Below, piece by piece: positions 54,261 to 63,355 of a stretch of DNA of 64,000 nt. This DNA is from CAZUCE01 sp964619265 (GTDB lineage: Bacteria > Planctomycetota > UBA1135 > GCA-002686595). The number at the start of each line of letters is the position of its first letter. Within the stretch, counting starts at the first letter, position 1. The translations under genes were made by a program, and so were the position numbers. The notes under the pieces are model-generated. The model did no database searches. It was given only the letters and a program-made list of their open reading frames with translations, and was not told the origin of the DNA. The DNA lies in the NCBI GenBank assembly GCA_964619265.1, contig CAZUCE010000001.1:1-64000 (forward strand). Direction: 5' to 3'.

Positions 54261-56783
54261 TCAATTGGATCCGCCGGCTTTGGAAAGAGCGCCCTGTTGG
54301 GCGATGAGAAACTCGCGCAGTCGTTCGGACTCGGAGGCCGTCAGATCGGCGGGCATCCAGTCCAGAAGAATTTCGGTGCGCCGGCGATTGAGGGGCTCTT
54401 CGATCAACAGTTCGAGCAGCTCGGGAAACACGGCCCGTTCGCTGCCCGTACTCAGGCCTTCCGCGATCTTGGCGCGTGTGAGGGTGTTCGATCCGCCCAG
54501 CTCTGCCGCCTCAAGAAACAGGCCTCGAGATTGCTCGGCGACGGCTATCGCTTGTTCCCGCTGACCTTCGCTCCAGAGCACCAGCGCCCGTTCGGCTTCG
54601 ATCTCACCGAGCAGGCTCACCCGCCCACCTGTTCCAACCGAATCGTCCGGGAAAGGGGCAGCAGCAACGGCTTCGCGGGCTTCCGCGAAGCGTGCATCGG
54701 CAAGCAGAATGCGAATCAGAGAGTTGTGATCCTTGAGGCGGCCCGGCTTGAGTTCGATCGCTCGTCTCAGGTGTTCGCAGGCTCCGTCGTATTCCTCCAG
54801 GGCCCACAGTCCGCGCCCCAGGTTCACGTGCATGCCATGATCGTTGGGAGCGAGAGCGAGCCCTTGCTCGAGAACTTGAACGGCTTCTGAGTAGCGCCTG
54901 TCCAAGACCAGGGCAAGGCCGAGCCAGTGAGCCGATCCTCCGGTTCGACGACCGTAGTAGTTGTCGATCCGCGTGACCCGCTCGACCGTCGAAGGCAGAT
55001 TGGATTCCAACACGTCGTGGAGAATCAGCAACTCCTGGGAAGGAGCGTGATCCGCAAGCTGGGGGCCATCCAGAAGTGGTCGAACGTCAGCGTAGGGGTC
55101 CGCACGTCGAGCTTGAAAAGCAGCCAGGTAGCGCTCTTCGGGGCTCACCGGATCGGGCAGCTCGGCCAAATGGAGCACGGAATTCCCAGCGCTCGCCGTC
55201 TCAAGCTCCCGGTAGGCTTGGGCCAAGCCCCTCGCGTAGGGCTGCCCCACGGCCTGGGCTACCTCCTCCATCTGCCGGGCCGCCTGTTCCAGGTCGCCGT
55301 GATCAAGGGCAAATGCAGCGCGAACGAGACGAGCCTGAAGCTGGCCTGGATCCGCTGAAACAGCATCATCGAGAGACGTTTGGATTCGAGCGCGGGTGAT
55401 CGGGTCCTCTACGTAGCGCAGGGGCAAGCTCCCCAAACCGAGGTTTCCGGGCACCTCGGCCCATGCCTCAGCGAATCGGTCCGCGCGAAGCTCGCGCAGG
55501 TAGTCTGCTCGTTCGTTCCAGGCCCAGAGCCCTGCGCCCACGAGCAGCAGCGCCGCGGCTCCCTGGGCAAGAGTTGAGCGCTTGGCGCGCCTTAGCCAAC
55601 GCTCCACAAACGACGAAGCGCGGGCTTCCACCGTGCGGTGTTCCAGAAAAGCCCGCAGGTCTTCGGCCAGGCCGCGCATCGAGTCATAGCGATCCGAGGG
55701 CACGCGAGCCATGCCGCGTTCGAGGATCGCCGCAAGATCGCGATGCAATCCGGGGCGCAGGCTCGCAGCCCGCGGTGGCTCCTGCGTGGAGACCGCGAGC
55801 AAAACTTGGTTCGGCGTGCCTTGGTAAGGCGCTCGCAGCGTGACCAAAGTGAACAAAGTGGCGGCCAAGCCATAGACATCAACCCGAGCATCGACCGTGG
55901 ACGCCGATTCGAGCGTCTCCGGTGCGATGTAGGCGGGCGTCCCCAGGGTCGTACCCTCTCGAGTCAGGGTTGCGTCTTCGCCTTGCCAAGCGATTCCAAA
56001 GTCCAGCAGGACTGCCGCCCCGCTCTTTCGAACGAACACGTTCGAGGGCTTCACGTCACGGTGGTAAACCCCCGCTGCGTGCGCTGCGTCGAGCGCTTCG
56101 GCCACTTCGAGCGCCCAGCGGACCGAGGCTCGCAAGTAGCTCTCCTCTCGAACAGCCTCAGCTCCCAACCAGCGCCGCAAGTGTCGATCTTCGACCAACT
56201 CCGGATTCGCGACTTGCTTGGCGGCCACTTCGACCAAGTCCGCCAACGATTCGCCCTCAAGGTACTCGAGCGCTAAGTAGCGCCCTTCTTCCGCTTGCCC
56301 TCGGTCAAAAACCGTGACAATCCCGGGGTGACGCAAAGAGGCGAGGATTTCAGCCTCTCGGCGAAAGCGCTCGACCGCATCTCGCCCGCCGAGCAGGTGT
56401 TCGTGGAGTAGCTTGATCGCGACCTCTCGGCCAAGCTGGGTGTCCTCGGCTAAGAAGACCGACCCCATGGCGCCCGCTCCCAACCGGCGCGTCAGTCGAT
56501 AGCGATCGTCCAGAAGCCGCCCGACCATCCCGCTCCGGACCGACCGCTTCGAACCTGCTCCACCGGTCGTCGTAGAGAGGCTCGAAGCCATCCCGAGCAG
56601 CTCGCTGAGCTCCGCGATCAGATCCGGGCGCCCCGCGCAAAGCTCTTCGGGACGAACCTCTCCACCTTCGGCCTGAATCTCGAGGGCTCGAGCCAGGATT
56701 TGGGTCAGATCCGAGTCGTCCATTTCAGAAGGGGAGCCCTCTGGATGTCGGCTTGAGTCGGTCTTCGCAGCTCGGTGGGCCAT
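54261..56783 (-). CDS. Membrane Ser/Thr protein kinase with TPR-like extracellular region
   Basis: An 840-residue kinase. An N-terminal region (LTQILARALEIQ, then AELSELLGMAS) resembles the helical segment that precedes many planctomycete kinases. The kinase domain is at about 95-385: GAGAMGSVF, Lys124, HRDVKPSN (241-248), DFG (261-263) and GTPAYIAPETL. A single membrane helix follows near 405-420. The rest is helical with several TPR-like units (HWLGLALVLDRRYSEAVQVLEQGLALAPNDHG and following). Divergent from the ECF sigma gene, an arrangement known in planctomycetes where the kinase is thought to control the sigma factor. The start is uncertain: ATG 56783 is used, ATG 56723 is possible. Confidence 0.9.
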   Translation of the reverse strand: MAHRAAKTDSSRHPEGSPSEMDDSDLTQILARALEIQAEGGEVRPEELCAGRPDLIAELSELLGMASSLSTTTGGAGSKRSVRSGMVGRLLDDRYRLTRRLGAGAMGSVFLAEDTQLGREVAIKLLHEHLLGGRDAVERFRREAEILASLRHPGIVTVFDRGQAEEGRYLALEYLEGESLADLVEVAAKQVANPELVEDRHLRRWLGAEAVREESYLRASVRWALEVAEALDAAHAAGVYHRDVKPSNVFVRKSGAAVLLDFGIAWQGEDATLTREGTTLGTPAYIAPETLESASTVDARVDVYGLAATLFTLVTLRAPYQGTPNQVLLAVSTQEPPRAASLRPGLHRDLAAILERGMARVPSDRYDSMRGLAEDLRAFLEHRTVEARASSFVERWLRRAKRSTLAQGAAALLLVGAGLWAWNERADYLRELRADRFAEAWAEVPGNLGLGSLPLRYVEDPITRARIQTSLDDAVSADPGQLQARLVRAAFALDHGDLEQAARQMEEVAQAVGQPYARGLAQAYRELETASAGNSVLHLAELPDPVSPEERYLAAFQARRADPYADVRPLLDGPQLADHAPSQELLILHDVLESNLPSTVERVTRIDNYYGRRTGGSAHWLGLALVLDRRYSEAVQVLEQGLALAPNDHGMHVNLGRGLWALEEYDGACEHLRRAIELKPGRLKDHNSLIRILLADARFAEAREAVAAAPFPDDSVGTGGRVSLLGEIEAERALVLWSEGQREQAIAVAEQSRGLFLEAAELGGSNTLTRAKIAEGLSTGSERAVFPELLELLIEEPLNRRRTEILLDWMPADLTASESERLREFLIAQQGALSKAGGSN

Positions 56784-56960
56784 GGCGTCTACAGCGACAG
56801 GCCCTTCTCCCCTGGGACCCACTCTACCAGCGATTTCCGGCGGCGAGTGGCCCAGGGCCCGAGATGGGCTCGCACCGATGGGGGCGTAGAATCCAACCCG
56901 CAGCGACGGGTATTCGAGTATTTTTTTAGGGGACCGCGCCCCTCCCCTCTGCGGAAGGGC

Positions 56961-56990
56961 CCTCTGTGGACGGGCCCTCTGTGGACGGGC
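56961..56990. repeat. Two-copy 15-bp tandem repeat upstream of the ECF sigma gene
   Basis: Units 56961-56975 and 56976-56990 are identical, lying in the divergent promoter region between the kinase and sigma genes. Too short to interpret; possibly a regulatory site. Confidence 0.35.
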
Positions 56991-57037
56991 CCCGCCGACT
57001 CCCAACACGCCCCATGGGCGTAGCTCCCCTCCATTCC

Positions 57038-57664
57038 ATGTCACGCGAGCGCCAGGAATTCGACTTCGACGGGCAACTGATCCTCGCCCAGGAAGGGGAC
57101 GAAGCCGCACAGGAGCGGTTGTTCGAGCGGTTCTATCCAACCGTCGAGCGCATGGTCCACCATCAGCTCGCTCGAGAGATCAAGGTTCGCAAGCCCTGGC
57201 TGACGGCTCGCTTCAGCACAGGAGATGTCGTTCAGGAAGTCTTCCGCAGTGTTCTCGGCGAGCTGACCTCCTTTGACGGAGATTCCGAAGGCGCCTTCGC
57301 AGGCTACCTGTCGAAGATCGTCAAGAACCGCATCCTCGACACCATCCGTTTTCACGAAGCCTCCCGGCGCGATGGACGAAAGCACTCGCGACTGATGCAG
57401 GAGCTGGAGGTGGGCAGCCCGGCGGCCGGTCCCGCGACCCAAGCGGTTGCTGCTGAAGAAATGCAAGCCTACTCGGACGCCTTGGACTCCTTCCCCGAAC
57501 GTGAACGACGCCTACTGGTCGCGCGCTTCGAGGGCGAAGCCACTTTCACGGAGCTCGCCGAGGAACTCGGCTTCAGCTCCGAAGCGGCTGCCCGGAGAGC
57601 TTTCTACACCTCCCAAGCGCAGCTGCTGATGCACCTGCGCCGCCTGCGCGATACCCAAGGCTGA
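57038..57664 (+). CDS. ECF-type RNA polymerase sigma factor
   Basis: A 208-residue sigma factor with region 2 (ERLFERFYPTVERMVHHQL, then FSTGDVVQEVFRSVLGEL and FAGYLSKIVKNRILDTIRFH) and region 4 (LDSFPERERRLLVARFEGEATFTELAEEL then a helix-turn-helix). No anti-sigma gene is nearby; the divergent kinase gene (54261-56783) is the probable regulator, as in known ECF/kinase pairs of planctomycetes (inference). The ATG at 57038 gives the usual N-terminus; an ATG at 57014 is possible. Confidence 0.88.
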   Translation: MSRERQEFDFDGQLILAQEGDEAAQERLFERFYPTVERMVHHQLAREIKVRKPWLTARFSTGDVVQEVFRSVLGELTSFDGDSEGAFAGYLSKIVKNRILDTIRFHEASRRDGRKHSRLMQELEVGSPAAGPATQAVAAEEMQAYSDALDSFPERERRLLVARFEGEATFTELAEELGFSSEAAARRAFYTSQAQLLMHLRRLRDTQG

Positions 57665-57694
57665 GTTCGCCACCAGGTTTAGGCAGAGGCCGCC

Positions 57695-58861
57695 TTATCC
57701 CGCGCAGGGCACAACAGATCCGAACAGCGGCAGGGAGAAGACGACCCGTCCGGTCGAGTCGGTTCCTTGCACTTCGCCTCGAAAGCGGCCGAGCACGCGG
57801 CGCCCGCCCAAAGCAACTCGGAGCGTTCCCTCCGCCTGTCCAGATCCAACCCACTCGGCCTGGGCTGGAGTGGCCTCTAGACCGAGGACGTGGAGTTCGA
57901 CCTCACTCCCGAGAGCAGATTGGTGATTCCAAGTGAACGGGAGCTCGGCCGTAACAGGCCCCTCCTCCGCAATCTCACCAAAGGACAAATACGGAGACGG
58001 GAACGAGATCCAGGGCTCCACCTTTGCTCGCAGATCCAAGACGAGCGAGAGACTCTCCCACTCATCGCCGAACAAGCGGTCCGGGGCCGCGCGAGCCAGG
58101 AGCTCGATTCGCTCCTGACTTCGGGCTGCCTCGGGCAACCAGTTCCCGCGGACGATCCAGGCCCCCGGTTCCTGCCCTAGAAGTTCCACGGTCCACTCAA
58201 GGCCTTCCGGTTGCGCGCCCGCTTTGAACAGCTGTTCGGTCCACGGGCTGCGTACGGTGAATTCGAAGGGCAACGTCGATCCGCCAAACATGTGGCCGTA
58301 GTCGAGGGACTGTCCTTCTCGCTCGCCACCTTCCGTTACCTCGAGAGCTGGCTAGACTTCGACATCGAGGAGAAATGGGAAGCGCACCGCCGGCTCTTCG
58401 AAAGTCACCTCGACCGCACTCACAAAGCGCCCCGATTTTCCGCGCGTGTCTACGCGGCGACGAAATTCCAATCGCTCGCCGGGGAGCAACAAGGCCCCGG
58501 GTTCGACCGGAATTTGCGTCGCATTCCCGGCGAGGCGGTTCACCTCGACTTCGGTGCAGTCGCAACTCGCGATCACGCGTCCCAACCGTGCAGGTTCCCC
58601 TGTGGGGTGGGTAACGAAGTGCACTTCCTCGAGCATTCGGCCCTCGGGAACAGGGGCTTGAAACCGGATCTCGAGCGCTGATGGCACGAGCTCCTCCGCG
58701 GTCTTGTGCGTTGGGCCGGTGCTTGCGGAAAGCCTCGATCCCCCGCGCATGTCCAAGTTGACCAGAGAGTCCGCGTCCAAGTAAACCGGAGGATGCCCCT
58801 CACAGGAAGAGGCAAGCAGTAGCACAGGTACGGCTAAGGGAGAAATGCGTTCAGCGTTCAT
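57695..58861 (-). pseudogene. DUF1573-like lipoprotein split by an in-frame TAG
   Basis: Coding sequence of about 389 codons read from ATG 58861 to 57695, with one in-frame stop (TAG at 58354-58352). The N-terminal part has a lipoprotein signal (LLLASSC) and a DUF1573-like core including ASCDC. It ends LLDVEV, then the stop, and continues without frame change as PALEVTEGGEREGQSLDYGHMFG, which reads as the next beta-sandwich unit. Both sides have the same protein-like character, so the stop most likely interrupts one gene. The downstream part alone has a possible start (ATG 58291), but no signal peptide. It may be a decayed gene, a strain-specific mutation or a sequencing error. Convergent with the ECF sigma gene. 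Confidence 0.7.
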
Positions 58862-58898
58862 GACAAGACCCATAGTTCCGAGAGTTGAATCGAAGAGG

Positions 58899-58926
58899 GC
58901 CCGGACTTGATGACCCAAGTCCGGGC
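58899..58926 (-). terminator. Stem-loop between the two broken genes
   Basis: A perfect 11-bp stem (58899-58909 with 58916-58926) with a 6-base loop, 15 bases beyond the minus-strand stop at 58941. On that strand it is followed by a pyrimidine-rich stretch (CCTCTTC). Probably terminates the upstream minus-strand gene. Confidence 0.55.
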
Positions 58927-58940
58927 TTTCAGAGCGCGGG

Positions 58941-60349
58941 CTAGTACAAGCCGGCGGCCAACTGCGGGTTCGAGACACGTAGGTTGGCTAGGACTCGCAT
59001 TCGCGTCGGATGGGTGTCGCCACCGGTTTGCGCTAGGTACCTCGGGATGTCTTGGAACTGAACCTCCTCCGGCAGGTGCTTCTGATTGAATTCGAACATG
59101 CCCCAGAACACGTCGTCTGCTTCCTCTCGCTGGGAGAATCTCCAGTCCAATTCGTCCTGGAGCCGCGAATCCGTCAGATCGAGGTCCATCAGTCGCTGGA
59201 CGATCTCTTATCCAACCGCGACATTCGGATTGTCCCGAGAGCCTTCTAGCAGCGAATGGCCTGCCGCAACGGCCGCTTCTCTGTGGCCCGCAAACTCGAC
59301 CCCTCGATAGGGCTTCCAAGCACGGTCTTCGGGAGTCGAGTAGACGCTTAGCTCTCGGAGCATGTCTTGGGGCAGCGTGCTCAGGGCGTAATTCCCGACC
59401 AACTCGTCACCGATGACCGACCGAAGAAGCTCGAAGCGGTCTCGCCCGGGAAGACTCAGGTCTGTGCCGGACAAGTTCGTCATCAGGAGATAGCCCGGTC
59501 CTGTGTCGCAGGCCATGCCGCTGTCCCGCATCGTTCGGAACAACTGAGCCAGTTCGGTCCCGTGCAACCTCCAATCACGATTCATGAGCCCAAGCACACC
59601 GCCGGCACGAACCCTCAAACTAGATTCGGGGTCGAAGGCGAGCTGCTCCAGTACCATGGCGCCGTCTGGTCCCATGTTCTTCGCCCAATCCGTGAGCAAA
59701 GTGAGTCGATCGCGTTGGGAGTCGACGTCGTTGAACGCGGGATTCGTTCCTCGGACCCGGAGGATCCACTCGCCAAGCAGTGAGCCCGGTAGTTCACTCC
59801 CCAAGGACGTCATCCCAACCAGCAGGGCTCGACTCGAAAACAGGGAGGAGTCGTAGGCATCCAGGGCCAGCAGCGCGACATCCTCGGCTTTCACGCCATC
59901 CATGAACTCTGCGCCATCGAGGGCATAGCGCAGGGCCGCCTGAAGAACGAACCCAGCTGAGATTCCGTCCAACGGTTGCAACAGGGGCGAATTCAGTAGT
60001 TCCAGAATCTCTCCGGCGAGGTCCTCTCGGGTCGCTAGCCAGTCGTGCAAAGCTTGACCGACTCCGTCGAGGTCTTCCGCCATGAAAAGCCCAGACAGCT
60101 CAGCGAAAATCTCGCCTCCGCCCTGATCGGCGCGGACAACGTCCCCGCGGGCAGCTCTTGTCGCCGTCGATTTTGGACCGATCAAAGACAGAGTGTCCAG
60201 CGCTTTGGAGGCCAGAGCTTGTACTTGGGGGGCCGATACAGCCCCAAGCCTTCTTCTGTCGAAGACGGCGCGGTATCCGCAAACGCTGGTGCACTGGAAA
60301 GAGCGAAGATCGAAAGGGCGAGAGTGGCGATGGCAATTAGCTTGTTTAC
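58941..60349 (-). pseudogene. Exported helical-repeat protein gene with three lesions
   Basis: Coding-like sequence from about 60349 to 58941 with three separate defects. (1) The expected start codon is GTA (60349-60347), followed by an otherwise perfect signal peptide, NKLIAIATLALSIFALSSAP. (2) A frameshift at the CCCC run 60242-60245: one extra base joins the signal frame (EEGLG) to the next frame (AVSAPQVQALASKALDTLSL). (3) An in-frame TAA (60185-frame, at 59210-59208) between VAVG and EIVQRLMDLD. The body is helical with HEAT-like units (PDGAMVLEQLAFDPESSLRVRAGGVLGL). With three lesions, functional loss is likely; assembly errors are the alternative. Confidence 0.7.
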
Positions 60350-60481
60350 GGGTTTACCCCGTTAGGTTTGTGGTTACTTCGTTGAGCCGGTTGCATCCAT
60401 TGCTTCCGGCACACACGAAGGTGGAAGTTCCGCTCTTGAGCGACGGGGAAATTTCGAAACTTCGAGTTCGAACAAGACCCC

Positions 60482-60598
60482 ATGCTCGAATTAGTGGCCC
60501 AAGGCGGGCCCGATTTCTGGCGACACGCTCTCTGGTATTTCCAACTCGGAAGCCTCTTAGGGGAAGCTGAAGAGCTCCAAGCCGTCGATCATCTATGA
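60482..60598 (+). CDS. Small ORF coupled to the TPR-protein gene
   Basis: A 38-residue ORF (MLELVAQGGPDFWRHALWYF...) whose stop overlaps the start of the next gene as ATGA, the same coupling used throughout this genome. Composition is protein-like, with a hydrophobic aromatic centre. It could be a small protein, a leader that couples translation, or the tail of a lost gene, since in-frame coding-like sequence continues a few codons upstream to a stop at 60437. Confidence 0.35.
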   Translation: MLELVAQGGPDFWRHALWYFQLGSLLGEAEELQAVDHL

Positions 60599-61752
60599 AG
60601 CACCTGATCATCCTGGCCGCAGTCGTTTTGCCCTGCCTATGGGATCGCGACACCCTGACCATCGAAGCGAAGGGTGCGCCCGGACTGGTGGACGTGCTGG
60701 TAGGGCGCTTTGATCGGCTGCCCCGCGAGCATTACGCGATGCGGCTCGAGCGGGTTCGGGCTGAACTTGAGAGCGGAGCCGCAGGAGCGGAATCCCTCGC
60801 TCTGTTCGACGACGCCGCCGTCGCCTGCGACCGGTTGGGTCGAATCGATGAGGCGATCGAGTTCATGGGGGCCAAGCTCCTCGCTCTCGAAGCTCTCGGC
60901 GAGCCAGCGAAGCACCATCGCTACACCCATCTGGCCAACCTCGGCACCTTCCACGCCCACCGCTGGCTGGCGGGACCCCGCGACAACCCGGAAGATCTGG
61001 CGCGAGCCCGGGATTCGATCGCCCGCGCGATCGAACTCAATCCGGACGCCCACTTCGGGCGAGAGCGCTACCAGCTGCTGCTCCTCGAAGAGTTGCTCGA
61101 ACCGGCGCCTGCTCCAGATCATCACGAGGCCGGTCTTCCGCGGTCCATCGTGCATCGGATCTTGGGCGAGTCCTTGGTTCACCTCCCGAGCAATCAACTC
61201 GCGGAGGTGGGCTTCGAGGACGCGGTGGAAGGTCTGAGCGGACTCGTGCACCTCGGCGCGGCCTGGGAGAGCCAGCTGGTATGGACTTCGCTCGCCGACG
61301 CGCTCGCGAACCGCGGCGATGCCTTTCTGGCTCGCCTAGCCGCACTACGCGTTCTTGAACTGGCGGAGGCCGGTCGTACGCCCCACGCGGATTTCGATGC
61401 GCCCATCTACGAGATGAACATGCGGGCCACGCTCGAAGATCGGCACGTCGCGCCCCTCGATACCTGGTGGCACCAGGCGCGATCTTCCGCCGACGCTTGG
61501 CGCGCGGCCCGCAACGCCTATGCCCAGGCTCGTTACGCCAAGGGGCACCACCCCGACACCCATGCGGACTTTTGGGGCGGCTGGCGCGAGGTCCATCCGC
61601 TCCCCCGGATGCCCAAGGTCCTCGGCACTGATGCGGTGAATCGACGCTTGCTCGTCCTAGGTGTCCTTGTTCTCGCGCTCTTGGTCGCCGGATCCCTGTG
61701 GCTGGCTCGCAAGCTCCTAAGAGCCATCCGGGCGCCCAAACTCCCCGCGTGA
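60595..61752 (+). CDS. Exported TPR-like protein with C-terminal membrane helix
   Basis: A 385-residue protein with a weak N-terminal signal or anchor, helical TPR-like units (ACDRLGRIDEAIEFMGAKLLAL, ARARDSIARAIELNPDAHFG, WTSLADALANRGDAFLARLAALRVLELAEAG) and a membrane helix near 355-375. It probably sits at the membrane with the repeats outside. No further family recognised. The ATG at 60595 overlaps the small ORF. The 3' end nearly touches the convergent hydrolase gene. Confidence 0.65.
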   Translation: MKHLIILAAVVLPCLWDRDTLTIEAKGAPGLVDVLVGRFDRLPREHYAMRLERVRAELESGAAGAESLALFDDAAVACDRLGRIDEAIEFMGAKLLALEALGEPAKHHRYTHLANLGTFHAHRWLAGPRDNPEDLARARDSIARAIELNPDAHFGRERYQLLLLEELLEPAPAPDHHEAGLPRSIVHRILGESLVHLPSNQLAEVGFEDAVEGLSGLVHLGAAWESQLVWTSLADALANRGDAFLARLAALRVLELAEAGRTPHADFDAPIYEMNMRATLEDRHVAPLDTWWHQARSSADAWRAARNAYAQARYAKGHHPDTHADFWGGWREVHPLPRMPKVLGTDAVNRRLLVLGVLVLALLVAGSLWLARKLLRAIRAPKLPA

Positions 61753-61753
61753 G

Positions 61754-62491
61754 CTACCCCCCGAAGTCCAGCAGCTCAAGCCAGCGCAAGACTCTGGCGG
61801 CCAGTGGCGCCTCCGCCCCGCTGAACACGTGATCGATGCCCGGAACCAGCGCGAGCTCGACCGGAGCCGGCGAACGACGCGCCACCTGGACCGAATCTTC
61901 AAAAGGCACCACCGTGTCCTCGCGGCCGTGAATCAACAGCCACGGCACCTCGATGCATTCGGACAACGGCTCGACGCTGCCGATCTGTTGCATGTCGTCG
62001 AGAAAGGCCTCTGAGAGCGGGCACTCCGGCTTTTCCCACATCAAATCTCCCGGGGACTGCTCGCCGAACTTGCGCTTCGCAAAGCCGGCGGTGTCGACCA
62101 TCCCGGCCAACGAAATCAACGCGCCGATGCGCGAGTCAGCGGCCGTAGCCATCACGCCGACGGCTCCTCCCATGGAATGTCCCGCATAGATCACCCGATG
62201 GTGTCCCGCGGCTTGAGCCGCGTCGATCACGGAAGCAAGGTCGGCAGCTTCCTTCGTCGGACACGAATCCTCGAAACGCCCTTCGGAGTTCCCGTTGCCG
62301 GAGAAGGAGAACCGCAGCGCTGGGAAGCCGGCCTCGCTCACCGCCTCGGCGAGCGCAACGGCCCACGCGCGATCCTTGTTGGCCGTGACTCCGTGGCCGA
62401 TAACGACCAGCTCGCGCCCGGAACCGGATTCGGAAGGATGAAAGGTCGAATCCAAGCGTTCGCCCGCTCGGTTGGTCATGGCTTCGAACAT
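61754..62491 (-). CDS. Alpha/beta hydrolase
   Basis: A 245-residue serine hydrolase with VIGHGVTANKDRAW (oxyanion), GHSMGG (Ser106), HGREDTVVP (Asp192) and GIDHVFSG (His221). It resembles dienelactone-hydrolase-like or acyl-esterase-type serine hydrolases of unknown substrate. No signal peptide, so probably cytosolic. The start at 62491 is chosen because the upstream frame lacks protein-like sequence. Divergent from DUF456. Confidence 0.85.
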   Translation of the reverse strand: MFEAMTNRAGERLDSTFHPSESGSGRELVVIGHGVTANKDRAWAVALAEAVSEAGFPALRFSFSGNGNSEGRFEDSCPTKEAADLASVIDAAQAAGHHRVIYAGHSMGGAVGVMATAADSRIGALISLAGMVDTAGFAKRKFGEQSPGDLMWEKPECPLSEAFLDDMQQIGSVEPLSECIEVPWLLIHGREDTVVPFEDSVQVARRSPAPVELALVPGIDHVFSGAEAPLAARVLRWLELLDFGG

Positions 62492-62561
62492 AGGACGTGT
62501 AGTTTGCCTCTCCGGACCTTGGCCGCGCGAGGTTTGCGGGTTGTCACCTATCCTGGACCCG

Positions 62562-63104
62562 ATGGCCTGGCAGCAGATTCTCGTCGACATCCTGTTCACG
62601 CTCGCGGGCGGAGCATGCGTCGGGATCGTCGCCCTCGGCCTCCCGGGCACTTGGGTCCTGCTCGCCCTGGCCTTGCTGGTGGAGTTCACCGATAGCGCCT
62701 ACCTGCCGGGGGAAGCTCCGCAGACTTTTTCGTGGCCTCTGCTGATTGCCTGCGCCCTAGCCGCCACCGTGGGCGAAATCCTGGAGTTCGCTGCGGGAGT
62801 CGTGGGAGCCAAGCGCTCCGGAAGTTCGGCGCGCGGAGCCTGGGGTGCGTTTCTCGGCGGCTTGGCCGGAGCGGTTGCCGGCATGGCTATTCCCGTACCA
62901 ATCGTCGGGTCGTTGATCGGAGCCCTACTCGGCACCTTCGCCGGCGCGATCGCCGGGGAGCTCACCCTGCCCGGAGCGGAGGTGCGTTCCTCGATCAAGC
63001 CCGCAACCGGCGCCACTCTCGGTCGCGTGCTGGGCACCCTTTCGAAGATTCCCATTGCCCTGCTGGTGTGGTTGGCTCTGTCGTTCGCGGCGTTCTACGA
63101 CTGA
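62562..63104 (+). CDS. DUF456 membrane protein
   Basis: A 180-residue protein of hydrophobic segments with the Gly/Ala-rich DUF456 pattern (GLPGTWVLLALALLVEF, GEILEFAAGVVGAKRSGSSARGAWGAFLGGLAGAVAG, LIGALLGTFAGAIAGEL). Function of the family is unknown. ATG at 62562 with no SD site. Divergent from the hydrolase gene by 70 bases. Confidence 0.85.
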   Translation: MAWQQILVDILFTLAGGACVGIVALGLPGTWVLLALALLVEFTDSAYLPGEAPQTFSWPLLIACALAATVGEILEFAAGVVGAKRSGSSARGAWGAFLGGLAGAVAGMAIPVPIVGSLIGALLGTFAGAIAGELTLPGAEVRSSIKPATGATLGRVLGTLSKIPIALLVWLALSFAAFYD

Positions 63105-63355
63105 GTCGCTTCTCCGAAGGAACAGAGGGCATCCGCCCTCGCTCGAGCTCAGCCAAGACAGGCCCAACGGAACTCCCGGGGGGGCAGCCATTCACCGAGA
63201 ATTGCCGGGCCGTTCATTCACCGCAAGCCGCCCAACAAGACAGAAGCTCCGCTCACCGCGAGGGTGAGCAGAGCTCAAAGGGCTCGAGGATCGACCGGTG
63301 TGCACGCGAAGTGCGCGACTGGACGACGGGGTGATCCTCCTGGGCCGAGCACGTC

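Noticed and set aside
58292..58354. Programmed stop-codon readthrough or recoding
   Set aside because: No recoding element seen, and the neighbouring gene carries independent lesions, so decay or sequence error is simpler.
60420..60590. tRNA-like GTTCGAAC segment near 60467
   Set aside because: No matching acceptor, D or anticodon stems around it.
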